The notes under the pieces are model-generated. The model was given only the letters and a program-made list of their open reading frames with translations. It had not been told where the DNA came from and did no database searches. The position numbers and the translations under genes were made by a program. From Variovorax sp. OK212 (GTDB lineage Bacteria > Pseudomonadota > Gammaproteobacteria > Burkholderiales > Burkholderiaceae_C): a stretch of DNA of 64,000 nt. Of the stretch, positions 52,926 through 62,738 are shown in pieces (position 1 is the first letter of the stretch; each line of letters begins with the position of its first letter). The stretch is taken from NCBI RefSeq assembly GCF_900112425.1, contig NZ_FOLP01000005.1, positions 248,001 through 312,000 on the forward strand. The letters run 5' to 3'.

Positions 52926-53816
52926 ATGGACGACGCCACCCTCACCTTCAATCGCCATCGCCCGCGCCTGCAGGGCATCGCCTACCGGATGCTCGGCTCC
53001 ATGGCCGAGGCGGAAGAGGTCGTGCAGGACGCCTGGCTGCGCTGGCACGAGGCCGCCAAAGACACCTTCGACAGCGCCGAAGCCTGGCTCGTGACCGTGG
53101 TCACCCGGCTGTCGATCGACCGGCTGCGCGCCGCCAAGGTCCAGCGCGAGCACTACATCGGCGCCTGGATGCCCGAGCCCACGCTGACCGGCATGCCCGA
53201 CTCCCCGGCCACGCCCGAACAGTTGCTCGAGCGCGCCGACAACATCTCCGTCGCCTTCCTGGCCGTGCTCGAGCGCCTCGCGCCCGAGGCGCGTGCCGCC
53301 TTCCTGCTGCGCGAGGTGTTCGACGCCGACTACGACGAAGTGGCCCGCACCCTCGGCAAGACCGAGGCGGCCTGCCGCCAGCTGGTGCACCGCGCCAAGG
53401 CCCAGGTGCAGGAAGGGCGCCCGCGCTTCAGCGTGCCGCGCGAGACCCACCAGCGCCTGCTGCGCGCCTTTGCCGACGCCGCGGCGCGCGGCAGCCTGCA
53501 GGAGCTGAAGGCGCTGATGAGCGAAGACGCCGAACTCATCGGCGACGGCGGCGGCAAGGTGCAGACCTTCGACAAGGTCCTGTGCGGCAGCCAGCGCCTG
53601 GCGCAGCTTTATTTCTCGCTGTGGCGCCGCATGGGGCCGGCGGTGCACATGGACATCGTCGAGATCAACGGAGAGCCCGGCATGCTGCGCTTCATCGACG
53701 GCGAACTCGAATCGGCCCAGACCTTCGAGATCGAGAACGACCGCATCGTGCGCATCCGCGTGCAGCGCAACCCCGACAAGCTCGCGCGCATCGCGCAGCT
53801 TCTTTCCTCGAAATAG
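52926..53816 (+). CDS. ECF41-family RNA polymerase sigma factor
   Basis: A 296-residue extracytoplasmic-function sigma factor with a fused regulatory domain. Sigma region 2 (AYRMLGSMAEAEEVVQDAWL) and region 4 (VFDADYDEVARTLGKTEAAC) are followed by a SnoaL-like C-terminal domain (about residues 175-290). The three known ECF41 marks are present: WMPEP in the linker, DGGGK in the SnoaL domain and NPDKL at the end. This family has no separate anti-sigma factor; the C-terminal domain controls activity. The matching target, an AhpD-like gene, follows, and both carry the same promoter. Confidence 0.95.
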   Translation: MDDATLTFNRHRPRLQGIAYRMLGSMAEAEEVVQDAWLRWHEAAKDTFDSAEAWLVTVVTRLSIDRLRAAKVQREHYIGAWMPEPTLTGMPDSPATPEQLLERADNISVAFLAVLERLAPEARAAFLLREVFDADYDEVARTLGKTEAACRQLVHRAKAQVQEGRPRFSVPRETHQRLLRAFADAAARGSLQELKALMSEDAELIGDGGGKVQTFDKVLCGSQRLAQLYFSLWRRMGPAVHMDIVEINGEPGMLRFIDGELESAQTFEIENDRIVRIRVQRNPDKLARIAQLLSSK

Positions 53817-53826
53817 ATCGCGCGCG

Positions 53827-53853
53827 CGTCACAGGGCGGCCCTGTCGCCCGTC
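53827..53853 (+). promoter_or_regulatory. ECF41-type promoter of the AhpD-like gene
   Basis: CGTCACA (53827-53833), 16 bases, CGTC (53850-53853): the same bipartite element and spacing as upstream of the sigma gene. It predicts a start near 53860 and a leader of about 38 bases before the ATG. Confidence 0.78.
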
Positions 53854-53897
53854 TTCATTGGGTAAGCAGATTTCATCGCAACCCACTGGAGCAATTC

Positions 53898-54359
53898 ATG
53901 AACACCACCGCACGCCTGAACTGGTTCAAGCTCGTCCCGAAGTCCTTCGAGGCGCTGCTGTCGCTGAACACCACCCTCGAGCCGAGCACGCTCGGCAAGG
54001 TGCTCGTCGACTACGTCTTCGCCCGCGTCTCGCAGATCAACGGCTGCGCCTACTGCCTCGACATGCACGTGCGCGACCTGCGCGCGCAGGGCGAGGAGTG
54101 GCAGCGCATCAACAGCCTGCCCACGTGGCGCGAAGTGAGCTTCTTCAACGCGCGCGAACGCGCCGCGCTGGCCTGGGCCGAGTCGCTCACGCGGCTGGCC
54201 GACAGCCATGACGAACGCGAAGCGGAATTCGCCGCGCTGAAGGCCAACTTCAGCGACGTGGAAATCGCCGAGCTGTCGGTGGCCGTTGCGCAGATCAACG
54301 CCTGGAACCGCCTGAACGTCGGCATGCGCCTGCCGGTGCCGGTCAAGCCGCTGGCCTGA
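53898..54359 (+). CDS. Carboxymuconolactone decarboxylase/AhpD-like protein
   Basis: A 153-residue all-helical protein of the CMD/AhpD family. The redox motif CAYC (NGCAYCLDMHVRDL) with a nearby His is that of AhpD-type peroxidase partners; the later residues (NARERAALAWAESLTRLA) complete the fold. Such proteins are the usual partner gene of ECF41 sigma factors and are thought to act in a stress or detoxification step. GGAG precedes the ATG. Convergent with rlpA. Confidence 0.93.
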   Translation: MNTTARLNWFKLVPKSFEALLSLNTTLEPSTLGKVLVDYVFARVSQINGCAYCLDMHVRDLRAQGEEWQRINSLPTWREVSFFNARERAALAWAESLTRLADSHDEREAEFAALKANFSDVEIAELSVAVAQINAWNRLNVGMRLPVPVKPLA

Positions 54360-54384
54360 AGCCTGCGCTGCGCCGAACCTCGGC

Positions 54385-55566
54385 CTACTTGCGCTCCACC
54401 ACCATCGGCGAGATGTGCAGGTTGTCGCGCAGCTGCGCGAGCGCTTCGCCGGCTGCATTGCGCGACGGGAAGGGCCCGGCCTGCAGCCGGTGCGTGCCGG
54501 CCTCGCTGAACACGCGCAACTGCGGTGCCAGCGACGGCAGGCCGCGCGCGGCCTGGTTCAGCAGGGTCTGCGCGCCGTCCGCTTCGCGGAACGCGCCGAG
54601 TTGCACCCAGAAACCCTGCAAGGCGGTGGACGGTGCGGGCGCGCCGGGCGGCAGTGGCGGTGGCGACGATGGCGCGGCTTCCAGCGGCGCCAGCTCGTTC
54701 ACCACGATGGCCGGGCGCGACGGCGGAGTGGACGGCGGCCACTGTGCCGATTCCGCGCCGCCGTTGGGCGGCGTGGTCGTGGTCGTGCTCATCGGCGTCT
54801 GCGGCACGACCGGCATCGTCGAGGCTGGCGGCGGTATGTCGTTGTAGGTGGCCGCAACCGGTACCGCCCATTGGGCCGGTACCTGCACCTGCTGCTGTGA
54901 ACTCGCCACGCGCGTGGGCGGCATGCGAACGGGAACGGCCAGCGGCGCTGCAGCTGCTGCGCTTGGCGCAGCGGCGTACACCGTGTCCGACTCGCGCCGC
55001 CAGGCGCCTGTGCGGATGTCCTCGTTCGTGATCCGCTCGATCTCCACCGGCGCCACGCCGCGCAGCAGGTCGAGCTTCAGCGCGGCCGTGTAGCTCAGGT
55101 CGATGACGCGGCCGTCGACGAAGGGGCCGCGGTCGTTCACGCGCACGATCACTTCGCGCCCGTTGGCCGGGTTGCGCACGCGCACGTAGCTCGGCAGCGG
55201 CAGCGTCTTGTGCGCGGCCGTCATGGCGTACATGTCGTACGGCTCGCCGCTCGAGGTCGAGGCCGCGTGGAACTTGGTGCCGTACCACGAGGCCATGCCC
55301 GATTCGCGGAACGGCCGGTCGTCGGTGAGCGGCGCGTAGCCGCGGCCCAGCACCGCGTACGGCTTGCTGGTGCCGCCGCTGGTGCGGATGGGTTCGATGC
55401 GGGGCTCGGCGTCGGGCACGCTGGCAAGGTTCGGCGGAATGTTCGCGCCGGGGCCGTCGCGGCCGCTGGCCACGCCACCGCCGCTGCTGCCGCCGCGCGG
55501 GCCGCTCGCGCAACCGGCGAGAAAGACGGCGACGGCCACCGCGCAGGCGGCCAGCGCGGTGGTCAT
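54385..55566 (-). CDS. rlpA: Septal ring lytic transglycosylase RlpA family lipoprotein
   Basis: Outer-membrane lipoprotein cleaving denuded glycan strands at the division site (activity known in Pseudomonas). Of 393 residues, the first 20 are a lipoprotein signal ending LAGC. The double-psi beta-barrel follows (ASWYGTKFHAASTSSGEPYD ... VRVNDRGPFVDGRVIDLSYT) with the catalytic Asp in VNDRGP. A long Pro/Ser-rich linker then leads to a C-terminal SPOR domain (FWVQLGAFREADGAQTLLNQ to the end) that binds denuded peptidoglycan. ATG 55566 is 16 bases after the glnE stop; a longer frame would start at TTG. Confidence 0.95.
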   Translation of the reverse strand: MTTALAACAVAVAVFLAGCASGPRGGSSGGGVASGRDGPGANIPPNLASVPDAEPRIEPIRTSGGTSKPYAVLGRGYAPLTDDRPFRESGMASWYGTKFHAASTSSGEPYDMYAMTAAHKTLPLPSYVRVRNPANGREVIVRVNDRGPFVDGRVIDLSYTAALKLDLLRGVAPVEIERITNEDIRTGAWRRESDTVYAAAPSAAAAAPLAVPVRMPPTRVASSQQQVQVPAQWAVPVAATYNDIPPPASTMPVVPQTPMSTTTTTPPNGGAESAQWPPSTPPSRPAIVVNELAPLEAAPSSPPPLPPGAPAPSTALQGFWVQLGAFREADGAQTLLNQAARGLPSLAPQLRVFSEAGTHRLQAGPFPSRNAAGEALAQLRDNLHISPMVVERK

Positions 55567-55582
55567 GGGGGAGCGGATGCCG

Positions 55583-58387
55583 TCAGCCAAATACTGCCTT
55601 CCATAGCGCCAGCATGGCGTCGCGCTCGGCGGCCAGTGCGGGCGGGGTGACTTGCGTCGGTTCTTCGTTCAGGCGCGCGCGATGCTGCACGCGGCGCAGT
55701 TCCCGGTAGGCGCGTGCGGCGCTGCGGCCCACGCCCTCGGGCAGCAGGCCGGCCAGTTCGGCGCGCAGCAGCAGCGCGATGTTGCCCACGTTGGGAATCA
55801 GCTCGGGGTGATCGCCCGACGACGACAGCACCAGGAACTGCACCGCGAACTCGGCATCGACCATGCCGCCGGGGCTGTGCTTCACGTCGAAGCGGTCGGC
55901 CTTCACCGGCCGCGCGCCGCGCAGCTTGTTGCGCATCGCGATGATCTCGGCCTTCAGCGCCTCGCGGTCGCGCGGCGCCACCAGCACGGCTTCGCGCACC
56001 TGGTCGAAGCGCGCGCCCAGTTCGGCGCCGTGGTCCTCGCTGCCCAGCACGAAGCGCGCGCGCGTCATGGCCTGGTGCTCCCAGGTCCAGGCGGTGTTGC
56101 TGCCGCGCCCGAGCTGGTATTTCTCGTAGGCCTCGAAGCTGGTGGTCAGCAGGCCCGAGTTGCCGTTGGGCCGAAGCGCCGTGTCGATCTCGAACAGGTC
56201 GCCTTCGCGCGTCTTCACCGTGAGCCAGTTGATCAGCTTGCGCACGTAGGCCGCGTACACCTCGCCGGCGCGCTCGTCGTCGTCGTCGTAGACGAACACG
56301 ATGTCCAGGTCGCTGCCGTAGCCCAGTTCCTTGCCGCCCAGCTTGCCGTAGCCGATGATCGCGAACTGCGCCACCTCGCGGTGCCGGTTGCGCACATGCG
56401 GCCAGCACCAGCGCGCGGTCACGCGCAGCGTGGTGTCGGCCAGCGCGCTCAGGTCGTCGGCCACCTGTTCCACGGTGATGCGGCCGTCCACGTCGCGCGC
56501 CAGCGTGCGGAACACCTCGGCGTGGTGCGCGTGGCGCAGCAGGTTCAGCAGGCGCTCCTCGTCGGCTTCGCCGGTGCGGGTGAGCGAGGCGTGGCGCGCC
56601 TCGAGCTCGCGCTCGAACTCGGCGGCCACGAAGCGGCCCGACAGCATCTCGTCGCTCGCCAGCTCGTCGATCACGCCCGGGTGCTGCATCAGGTAGCGCG
56701 CGGGCCACTTGGCCGAGCCCAGCAGGCGCAGCAGGCGCTCCTGCACGGCGGGGCGTTCGACCAGCAGCGCCAGGTAGCTTTCGCGGCGCATCAGCGGCTC
56801 GATCCAGTCGGCCCAGCGCAGCGCGGCATCGACGTGGCGCGGCGTCTGTCCCTCGCCGTCGCCGTCGGGTTCCTTCAGCCAGACGCCGGTGCGCTGCACC
56901 AGCTGGCGAAGCCGCACGCGGGTTTCCTCGCGCAGGGCCAGCACGCGCGGCTGTTCGCACCAGTCGCGGATGCGCTCGGCGAACGCGCTGGGCAGGTCGT
57001 CGAGCAGGTCGGCCAGGTCGGCGGGCGCGGCGGCCTTCTTGCCGCTGCACTTGCCGTTGCAGGGCTTCTCGCCGCCGAGCAGCTTGTCGAACTCCTGCGC
57101 GACGAACTCGCGGTGCGTGTCGAGCTGCGCCAGGAACGGGCAGCAGTCGGCATAGCCCATGGTCTGGGCGATCCAGCGCAGGTCGTCGTCGGCCACCGGC
57201 AGCACGTGGGTCTGCTGGTCGTCCAGGTACTGGATGCGGTGCTCCACGCGGCGCAGGAACTCGTAGGCCGAGGCCAGCGCATCGGCGGTTTCCTGCGGCA
57301 TGAGGTTGGCGCGCGCCAGGCGCTGCAGCGCGTCCAGCGTGGGCCGCGTGCGCAGTTCGGGGAACTGGCCGCCGCGCACCACCTGCAGCAGCTGCACGGT
57401 GAACTCGATCTCGCGGATGCCGCCGCGCGACAGCTTCACGTCGTTGGCGCGCTCGGGGCGGCCCGCGCTGCGGCGCGCCGACTGCTCGCGGATCTGCCGG
57501 TGCAGCACGCGCAGCGAATCGAACACGCTGTAGTCGAGGTAGCGGCGGAACACGAAGGGCAGCACCGCGCCGCGCAGGCCCTGGGCCTGGCCGGCGAGCA
57601 CGATGTCGCGCGGCGCGACCACCCGGCTCTTCATCCAGGCGAAGCGCTCCCATTCGCGGCCCTGCACCTGGAAGTATTCCTCCAGCGCGTCCAGCGAGAC
57701 CACGCTGGGCCCCGAGTTGCCGTTGGGCCGCAGCGCCAGGTCGACGCGGAACACGAAGCCGTGCTCGGTGGTGTCGCCCACCAGCGCGTAGATGCGCTTC
57801 ACGGCGCGCGCAAAGTATTCCTGGTTCGACAGCTTGCCCCGGCCGACGGCGTCGCCCCGGGTGTCGCCGTCGACGTCGTAGAGATAGATCAGGTCGATGT
57901 CGCTCGACACGTTGAGCTCGCGCGCGCCGAGCTTGCCCATGCCGACGATCCACAGCTGCGAGCGCTGGCCCTCGGGGCCGAGCGGCGCGCCGTGCACCGC
58001 GTCGAGTTCGTGGCAGGCGTCCTGGCACGCGATGTCGAGCGCGAACTCGGCGAGTTCGGTGACGGCCGTGGTCACCACGGCCAGCGGCGCCTGCGCGTCG
58101 CAATCAAGAGTTACAAGCCGCTCCATCACGAGCTGCCGCACAATCCGAAGCGCATCGCCCACGCTGTCCCCACGTTGGCGCAATGCCTCGTAAGCCACAG
58201 TCATCGAATCGCGCCGCGGCGCGCCAGGGGGAAGCAATGAAAGCTCGGCCGCATACCTGCGACGCAGGCGCTGCACGAAGCGTGAGTAGGAAGACGACGC
58301 GACCTGCGCGGCTGGCGTTGGAGTGGCTGGCAACTGGTTCACACTGATGCTGGTTTCCGTGGAACCCCTCTGAATGCTGGCGGTCAT
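55583..58387 (-). CDS. glnE: Bifunctional glutamine synthetase adenylyltransferase/deadenylase
   Basis: Adenylylates and deadenylylates glutamine synthetase in response to PII and glutamine. The 934 residues form two nucleotidyltransferase halves, each with its signature: GMGKLGARELNVSSDIDLIY in the N-terminal half and GYGKLGGKELGYGSDLDIVF in the C-terminal half, followed by GlnD/PII-response helices. A Lys/Cys-rich insert (CNGKCSGKKAAAP) between the halves is unusual. I chose ATG 58387 after GGGA; the open frame runs far upstream without similarity. It is divergent from yhdP with only 25 bases between starts. Confidence 0.96.
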   Translation of the reverse strand: MTASIQRGSTETSISVNQLPATPTPAAQVASSSYSRFVQRLRRRYAAELSLLPPGAPRRDSMTVAYEALRQRGDSVGDALRIVRQLVMERLVTLDCDAQAPLAVVTTAVTELAEFALDIACQDACHELDAVHGAPLGPEGQRSQLWIVGMGKLGARELNVSSDIDLIYLYDVDGDTRGDAVGRGKLSNQEYFARAVKRIYALVGDTTEHGFVFRVDLALRPNGNSGPSVVSLDALEEYFQVQGREWERFAWMKSRVVAPRDIVLAGQAQGLRGAVLPFVFRRYLDYSVFDSLRVLHRQIREQSARRSAGRPERANDVKLSRGGIREIEFTVQLLQVVRGGQFPELRTRPTLDALQRLARANLMPQETADALASAYEFLRRVEHRIQYLDDQQTHVLPVADDDLRWIAQTMGYADCCPFLAQLDTHREFVAQEFDKLLGGEKPCNGKCSGKKAAAPADLADLLDDLPSAFAERIRDWCEQPRVLALREETRVRLRQLVQRTGVWLKEPDGDGEGQTPRHVDAALRWADWIEPLMRRESYLALLVERPAVQERLLRLLGSAKWPARYLMQHPGVIDELASDEMLSGRFVAAEFERELEARHASLTRTGEADEERLLNLLRHAHHAEVFRTLARDVDGRITVEQVADDLSALADTTLRVTARWCWPHVRNRHREVAQFAIIGYGKLGGKELGYGSDLDIVFVYDDDDERAGEVYAAYVRKLINWLTVKTREGDLFEIDTALRPNGNSGLLTTSFEAYEKYQLGRGSNTAWTWEHQAMTRARFVLGSEDHGAELGARFDQVREAVLVAPRDREALKAEIIAMRNKLRGARPVKADRFDVKHSPGGMVDAEFAVQFLVLSSSGDHPELIPNVGNIALLLRAELAGLLPEGVGRSAARAYRELRRVQHRARLNEEPTQVTPPALAAERDAMLALWKAVFG

Positions 58388-58412
58388 AATTCCCGACACA
58401 GCGCGATCCTCA

Positions 58413-61400
58413 ATGAACGACACGGTGTCTTCCCCTTCACGTCTGCTCAAATTCACCGCTGTGACAGCGCGCTGGCTGTTGGGTCTGTTGATCGCTGCAT
58501 GGCTTCTGCTGGCGCTGTCAGTCGTTGTCCTACACGCGTGGATTGTGCCGCGAATCGGTGATTTTCGCGGCGCTCTGGAGGCACAGGCTAGCAAGGCCAT
58601 CGGCGTGCCGGTTCGCATCGGCTCGATCACCGCCCGCTCCGAAGGGCTTTTTCCGGCCTTCGAATTGCGCGACGTCACGCTGCAGGATGCCGGCAACCGC
58701 GAGGCGCTTCGCCTCGTGCGCGTGGTGGCCAGCGTGTCGCCGCGCTCGCTCTGGCGACTCAATCTCGAGCAGCTCTACATCGAAGGTCCGCAGCTCGATG
58801 TGCGCCGCGACACTCAGGGAAAACTCCATGTGGCTGGTTTGCACATGGCGACCGACACGACCGGAGAAACCCGCGGCGCCGACTGGTTTTTCGCGCAGCG
58901 CGAACTGGTCATCGAAGGCGGCACCGTGCGCTGGACCGACGAGCAGCGCCAGGCCGAACCGCTGCTGCTGACCGACGTGCGCTTCGTCGCGCGCAACGGC
59001 GGCCGGCGCCACGGCCTGCGCCTGGACGCCACCCCGCCGGCCGGGTGGGGCGAGCGCTTCACCTTGCGCGGGCAGTTCCGCCAGCCGCTGCTGTCGATGC
59101 GCACCGGCCACTGGCAGACCTGGGACGGCCAGCTCTATGCCGACCTGCCCTACATCGACGTGACACGGCTCGGCCAGTACGTGTCGCTGGACGCGCGCAT
59201 CCGCGAAGGCAACGGCGCGCTGCGCGTGTGGGCCGACGTGGACGACGGGCAGGTCGTGGGCGGCGCGGCCGACCTCGGGCTGGACAAGGTCGACGTCTCG
59301 CTCGGCAAGGACCTGCCGCCGCTGGTGCTGCGCGCCGTCACCGGCCGCCTGGCCGGGCAGCTGACCGCGGACACGCTCGAGTTCTCGACCACCGCGCTGC
59401 AGTTCGACACCAGCGACGGTATGCGCTGGCCCGGCGGCAACCTGTGGCTGCAGCACTCCCCCAACAAGGGCCGCACGCCCGAGCACGGCGCGCTGCGCGC
59501 CGACCGCCTCGACCTGGCCGCGCTGGCGCTCATCGCCGACCGGCTGCCGCTCGGGGCCGCCACGCACCGCATGCTCGACGCCTACGCGCCGCGCGGGCTG
59601 GTCGAGCACATCGACCTCAACTGGCAGGGCTCGCTCGGCGCGCCCGAGCGCTACCAGGCCAAGGGCCGCGTGAGCGGGTTGCGCGTGGCCTCGCAGCCCG
59701 GCGCGACGGACGCGCCAGCCACGACCACCACCACCGCCACGCCCACCACCACCGCTGCGACCGCCACGGCCAACGCAGGCAATTCGGCAAACGCGGCGAA
59801 CTCGGCTAACGCCGCCAATGCCACCCCGCCCAAGGTCCACCCCGGCACGCCCGGCCTGAGCGGCGCCACCATCGACTTCGACGCCACCCACACCGGTGGC
59901 ACCGCCGCGCTGGCCATCGCGCAGGGCACGCTCGAATTCCCCGGCGTGTTCGAGGAGCCGGTGATCCCCATCGACCGGCTCACGGCTCAGCTCCAATGGA
60001 AGCTCGACAAGGGCAACGCCCAGCTGCAGCTGTCCAGGTTGAGCTTCGCCAACGCCGACGCCGAAGGCGACGCCCAAGCCAGCTGGCGCACCAGCGACCC
60101 GGCCACCTCGAGCAGCAAGGCGCGCTTTCCGGGCGTGCTCGACCTGCAGGGCAAGCTGACTCGCGCCGACGGCACGCGCGTGTTCCGCTACCTGCCGCTG
60201 GACATTCCGCAGCACACGCGCGACTACGTGCGCAACGCCGTCACCAAGGGCACTGCCAGCAGCGTCGACTTCCGCGTGCGCGGCGACCTGCACGACATGC
60301 CCTTCATGGACCCGAAGCTGGGCGACTTCCGCATCGTGGCCAAGGTGGCCGATGTCGACTACGCCTACGCGCCGCCTCGCGTGCCGGCCACCACCGGGAC
60401 CACCGCTGCCAGCTCGAGCGCATCGGCCACTGCCGCGCGCAACGGCATGCCCCCGCCCGTGTGGCCGCCGCTCACCGCGCTGTCGGGCGAGCTCGTGTTC
60501 GAGCGTGCCGGCATGCTGGTGCGCAACGCGCGCGGGCGGCTGGTGGGCGCGTCCGGCGTCGAGGTGACCAAGGCCGAGGCGCAGATCGCCGACATGTCGC
60601 ACCACGCCTCGCTGCTGCGCGTCGACGCCCAGGCCAGGGGCCCGCTGGCCGAGGTGCTGCGCGCGGGCGCGCCGCTGGCCGGCGAAACCGGCGAGATCAT
60701 GATGCGCGCGCGCGCCACCGGTTCGGCCGACTACAAGCTGCACCTCGAGCTGCCGCTCGCGGCCATGGACAACGCCAAGGTGCAGGCCAGCGTGGTGCTG
60801 GCCGACAACGAGCTGCAGATCGTGCCCGAGGCGCCGACCTTCACGCAGACCAAGGGCACGCTCAACTTCACCGAGACCGGCTTCGCGCTGGCCAACGTGC
60901 AGGCCAGGCTGCTGGGCGGCGACATCCGCCTGGAGGGCCGCGGCCGCTTCACCGGCCCCAACCGCGAGGTGGCGCTGAAGGCGCAGGGCACGGCCACCGC
61001 CGACGGCCTGCGCAACGCGCGCGAGGTCGACTGGCTCGCCCGCCTCGCGAAGAAGGCCACCGGCAGCACGCCGTATGCCGCCACCTTCTCGATGCGCGAC
61101 GGCACGCCCGAGTTCTCGCTGACCAGCAGCCTGCAGGGCCTGGCGCTGCAGCTGCCGCCGCCGCTCGTGAAGAGCGCCGAGGAGCAGATGCCGCTGCGCA
61201 TCGAGAAGAAGGTGCTGGCGCGCGAAACCCGGGAAGCCAGGCAGGGCGGCACCGTGCCCGTGGGCACCGCCACGCAGGACCAGCTCTCGCTCGACCTCGG
61301 CCGCATCGGCAACGTGCAGTACGTGCGCGACCTGGCCGGCAACGAGGTGCGGGTGGCGCGCGGCAGCATCGGCGTGGGCCTCGCGGCCGGCGAGACGGCC

Positions 61401-62738
61401 AGCCTGCCCGACAAGGGCGTGTTCGCGAACATCAACGTCGCCAAGCTCGACATGGGCGCCTGGCAGGGGCTGCTCGGCGATACAGCCACGGCCGCGGCCG
61501 GCGGCGCCGCGTCCGCGGAAGCCACCGAGCGCGCCGACGACCCCGCGCTGGCCTACCTGCCCACGCGCATCGCCGTGCGCGCGCAGCAGCTCGCCATTGC
61601 GGGCCGCACGCTGCACAACGTGGTGCTGGGCGGCACGCGCGACGGCGCCCTGTGGCGCGCCAACATCGATGCCACCGAGCTCAGCGGCTACGCCGAATAC
61701 CGCCACGCGCAGGCCGGCCGGCTGTACGCGCGGCTCGCGCGGCTGAAGATCGCGCCGAGCGAGGCCACGCAGGTCGAGACCCTGCTCGACGAGCAGCCCG
61801 ACACGCTGCCCGCGCTCGACATCGTGGTGGACGACTTCGAGCTGCTGGGCAAGCGCCTGGGCCGCGCCGAGATCGACGCCGTCAACCGCGGCGGCGCGGG
61901 CCGCGAATGGGCGCTCAACAAGCTCGCCTTCACCACGCCGGAGGCCAGCTTCGCGGCCAAGGGCACCTGGGCGGGCATGCCCGGCGCGGGCGGCGGTCCA
62001 GCAGGCCAGCGCCGCACCGGCATGACCTTCAAGCTCGACATCGCCGACGCCGGCGAGCTGCTCACGCGCTTCGGCATGCCGGGCGTGCTGCGCCGCGGCA
62101 AGGGCCGCCTGGAGGGCGACGTCAACTGGCGCGGCTCGCCGTTCTCGCTCGACTATCCGAGCCTGGGCGGCCAGCTGCAGGTCGACGTGGAGCAGGGCCA
62201 GTTCCTGAAGGCCGACCCCGGCCTGGCCAAGCTGCTCGGCGTGCTGAGCCTGCAGGCGCTGCCACGCCGGCTCACGCTCGACTTCCGCGACGTGTTCAGC
62301 CAGGGCTTCGCCTTCGACTTCGTGCGCGGCGACGCCAAGATCAGCAACGGCATCGCCAGCACCAACAACCTGCAGATGAAGGGCGTGAACGCCGCCGCGC
62401 TGATGGACGGCTCGGCCGACATCGTGCGCGAGACCACCGACCTGCGCGTGGTGGTGGTGCCCGAGATCACCGCCGGCACGGCCGCGCTGGTGGCCACGGC
62501 CATCAACCCCGCCATCGGCCTGGGCACCTTCCTGGCCCAATGGGTGCTGAGCAAGCCGCTGTCGGCGGCCGCCACGCAGGAGTTCCACATCGAAGGCAGC
62601 TGGGCCGACCCCAAGATAGCGAAGGTGCCGCGGTCGCTGCAGCTGCTGCCGCCGGGGCTGCCGGCGCTGCCAGGGCTGCCTGGGCTGCGCGGCCCCGCCA
62701 CCGCGGACGAAGGCAGGAAATCGGAGACCACCCAATGA
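58413..62738 (+). CDS. YhdP-family AsmA-like protein
   Basis: A very long (1441-residue) inner-membrane-anchored periplasmic protein of the AsmA/YhdP type, which bridges the membranes and moves phospholipid to the outer membrane in E. coli. One N-terminal transmembrane helix (WLLGLLIAAWLLLALSVVVL) is followed by beta-rich repeats forming a lipid groove, with the family opening RALEAQASKAIGVPVRIGSI-like stretch and the C-terminal SDIVRETTDLRVVVVPEITA, NPAIGLGTFLAQWVLSKPLS region. A low-complexity Thr/Ala/Asn insert (ATTTTTATPTTTAATATANA, about residue 430) interrupts it. Its stop overlaps the amidase start (ATGA). Confidence 0.93.
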   Translation: MNDTVSSPSRLLKFTAVTARWLLGLLIAAWLLLALSVVVLHAWIVPRIGDFRGALEAQASKAIGVPVRIGSITARSEGLFPAFELRDVTLQDAGNREALRLVRVVASVSPRSLWRLNLEQLYIEGPQLDVRRDTQGKLHVAGLHMATDTTGETRGADWFFAQRELVIEGGTVRWTDEQRQAEPLLLTDVRFVARNGGRRHGLRLDATPPAGWGERFTLRGQFRQPLLSMRTGHWQTWDGQLYADLPYIDVTRLGQYVSLDARIREGNGALRVWADVDDGQVVGGAADLGLDKVDVSLGKDLPPLVLRAVTGRLAGQLTADTLEFSTTALQFDTSDGMRWPGGNLWLQHSPNKGRTPEHGALRADRLDLAALALIADRLPLGAATHRMLDAYAPRGLVEHIDLNWQGSLGAPERYQAKGRVSGLRVASQPGATDAPATTTTTATPTTTAATATANAGNSANAANSANAANATPPKVHPGTPGLSGATIDFDATHTGGTAALAIAQGTLEFPGVFEEPVIPIDRLTAQLQWKLDKGNAQLQLSRLSFANADAEGDAQASWRTSDPATSSSKARFPGVLDLQGKLTRADGTRVFRYLPLDIPQHTRDYVRNAVTKGTASSVDFRVRGDLHDMPFMDPKLGDFRIVAKVADVDYAYAPPRVPATTGTTAASSSASATAARNGMPPPVWPPLTALSGELVFERAGMLVRNARGRLVGASGVEVTKAEAQIADMSHHASLLRVDAQARGPLAEVLRAGAPLAGETGEIMMRARATGSADYKLHLELPLAAMDNAKVQASVVLADNELQIVPEAPTFTQTKGTLNFTETGFALANVQARLLGGDIRLEGRGRFTGPNREVALKAQGTATADGLRNAREVDWLARLAKKATGSTPYAATFSMRDGTPEFSLTSSLQGLALQLPPPLVKSAEEQMPLRIEKKVLARETREARQGGTVPVGTATQDQLSLDLGRIGNVQYVRDLAGNEVRVARGSIGVGLAAGETASLPDKGVFANINVAKLDMGAWQGLLGDTATAAAGGAASAEATERADDPALAYLPTRIAVRAQQLAIAGRTLHNVVLGGTRDGALWRANIDATELSGYAEYRHAQAGRLYARLARLKIAPSEATQVETLLDEQPDTLPALDIVVDDFELLGKRLGRAEIDAVNRGGAGREWALNKLAFTTPEASFAAKGTWAGMPGAGGGPAGQRRTGMTFKLDIADAGELLTRFGMPGVLRRGKGRLEGDVNWRGSPFSLDYPSLGGQLQVDVEQGQFLKADPGLAKLLGVLSLQALPRRLTLDFRDVFSQGFAFDFVRGDAKISNGIASTNNLQMKGVNAAALMDGSADIVRETTDLRVVVVPEITAGTAALVATAINPAIGLGTFLAQWVLSKPLSAAATQEFHIEGSWADPKIAKVPRSLQLLPPGLPALPGLPGLRGPATADEGRKSETTQ

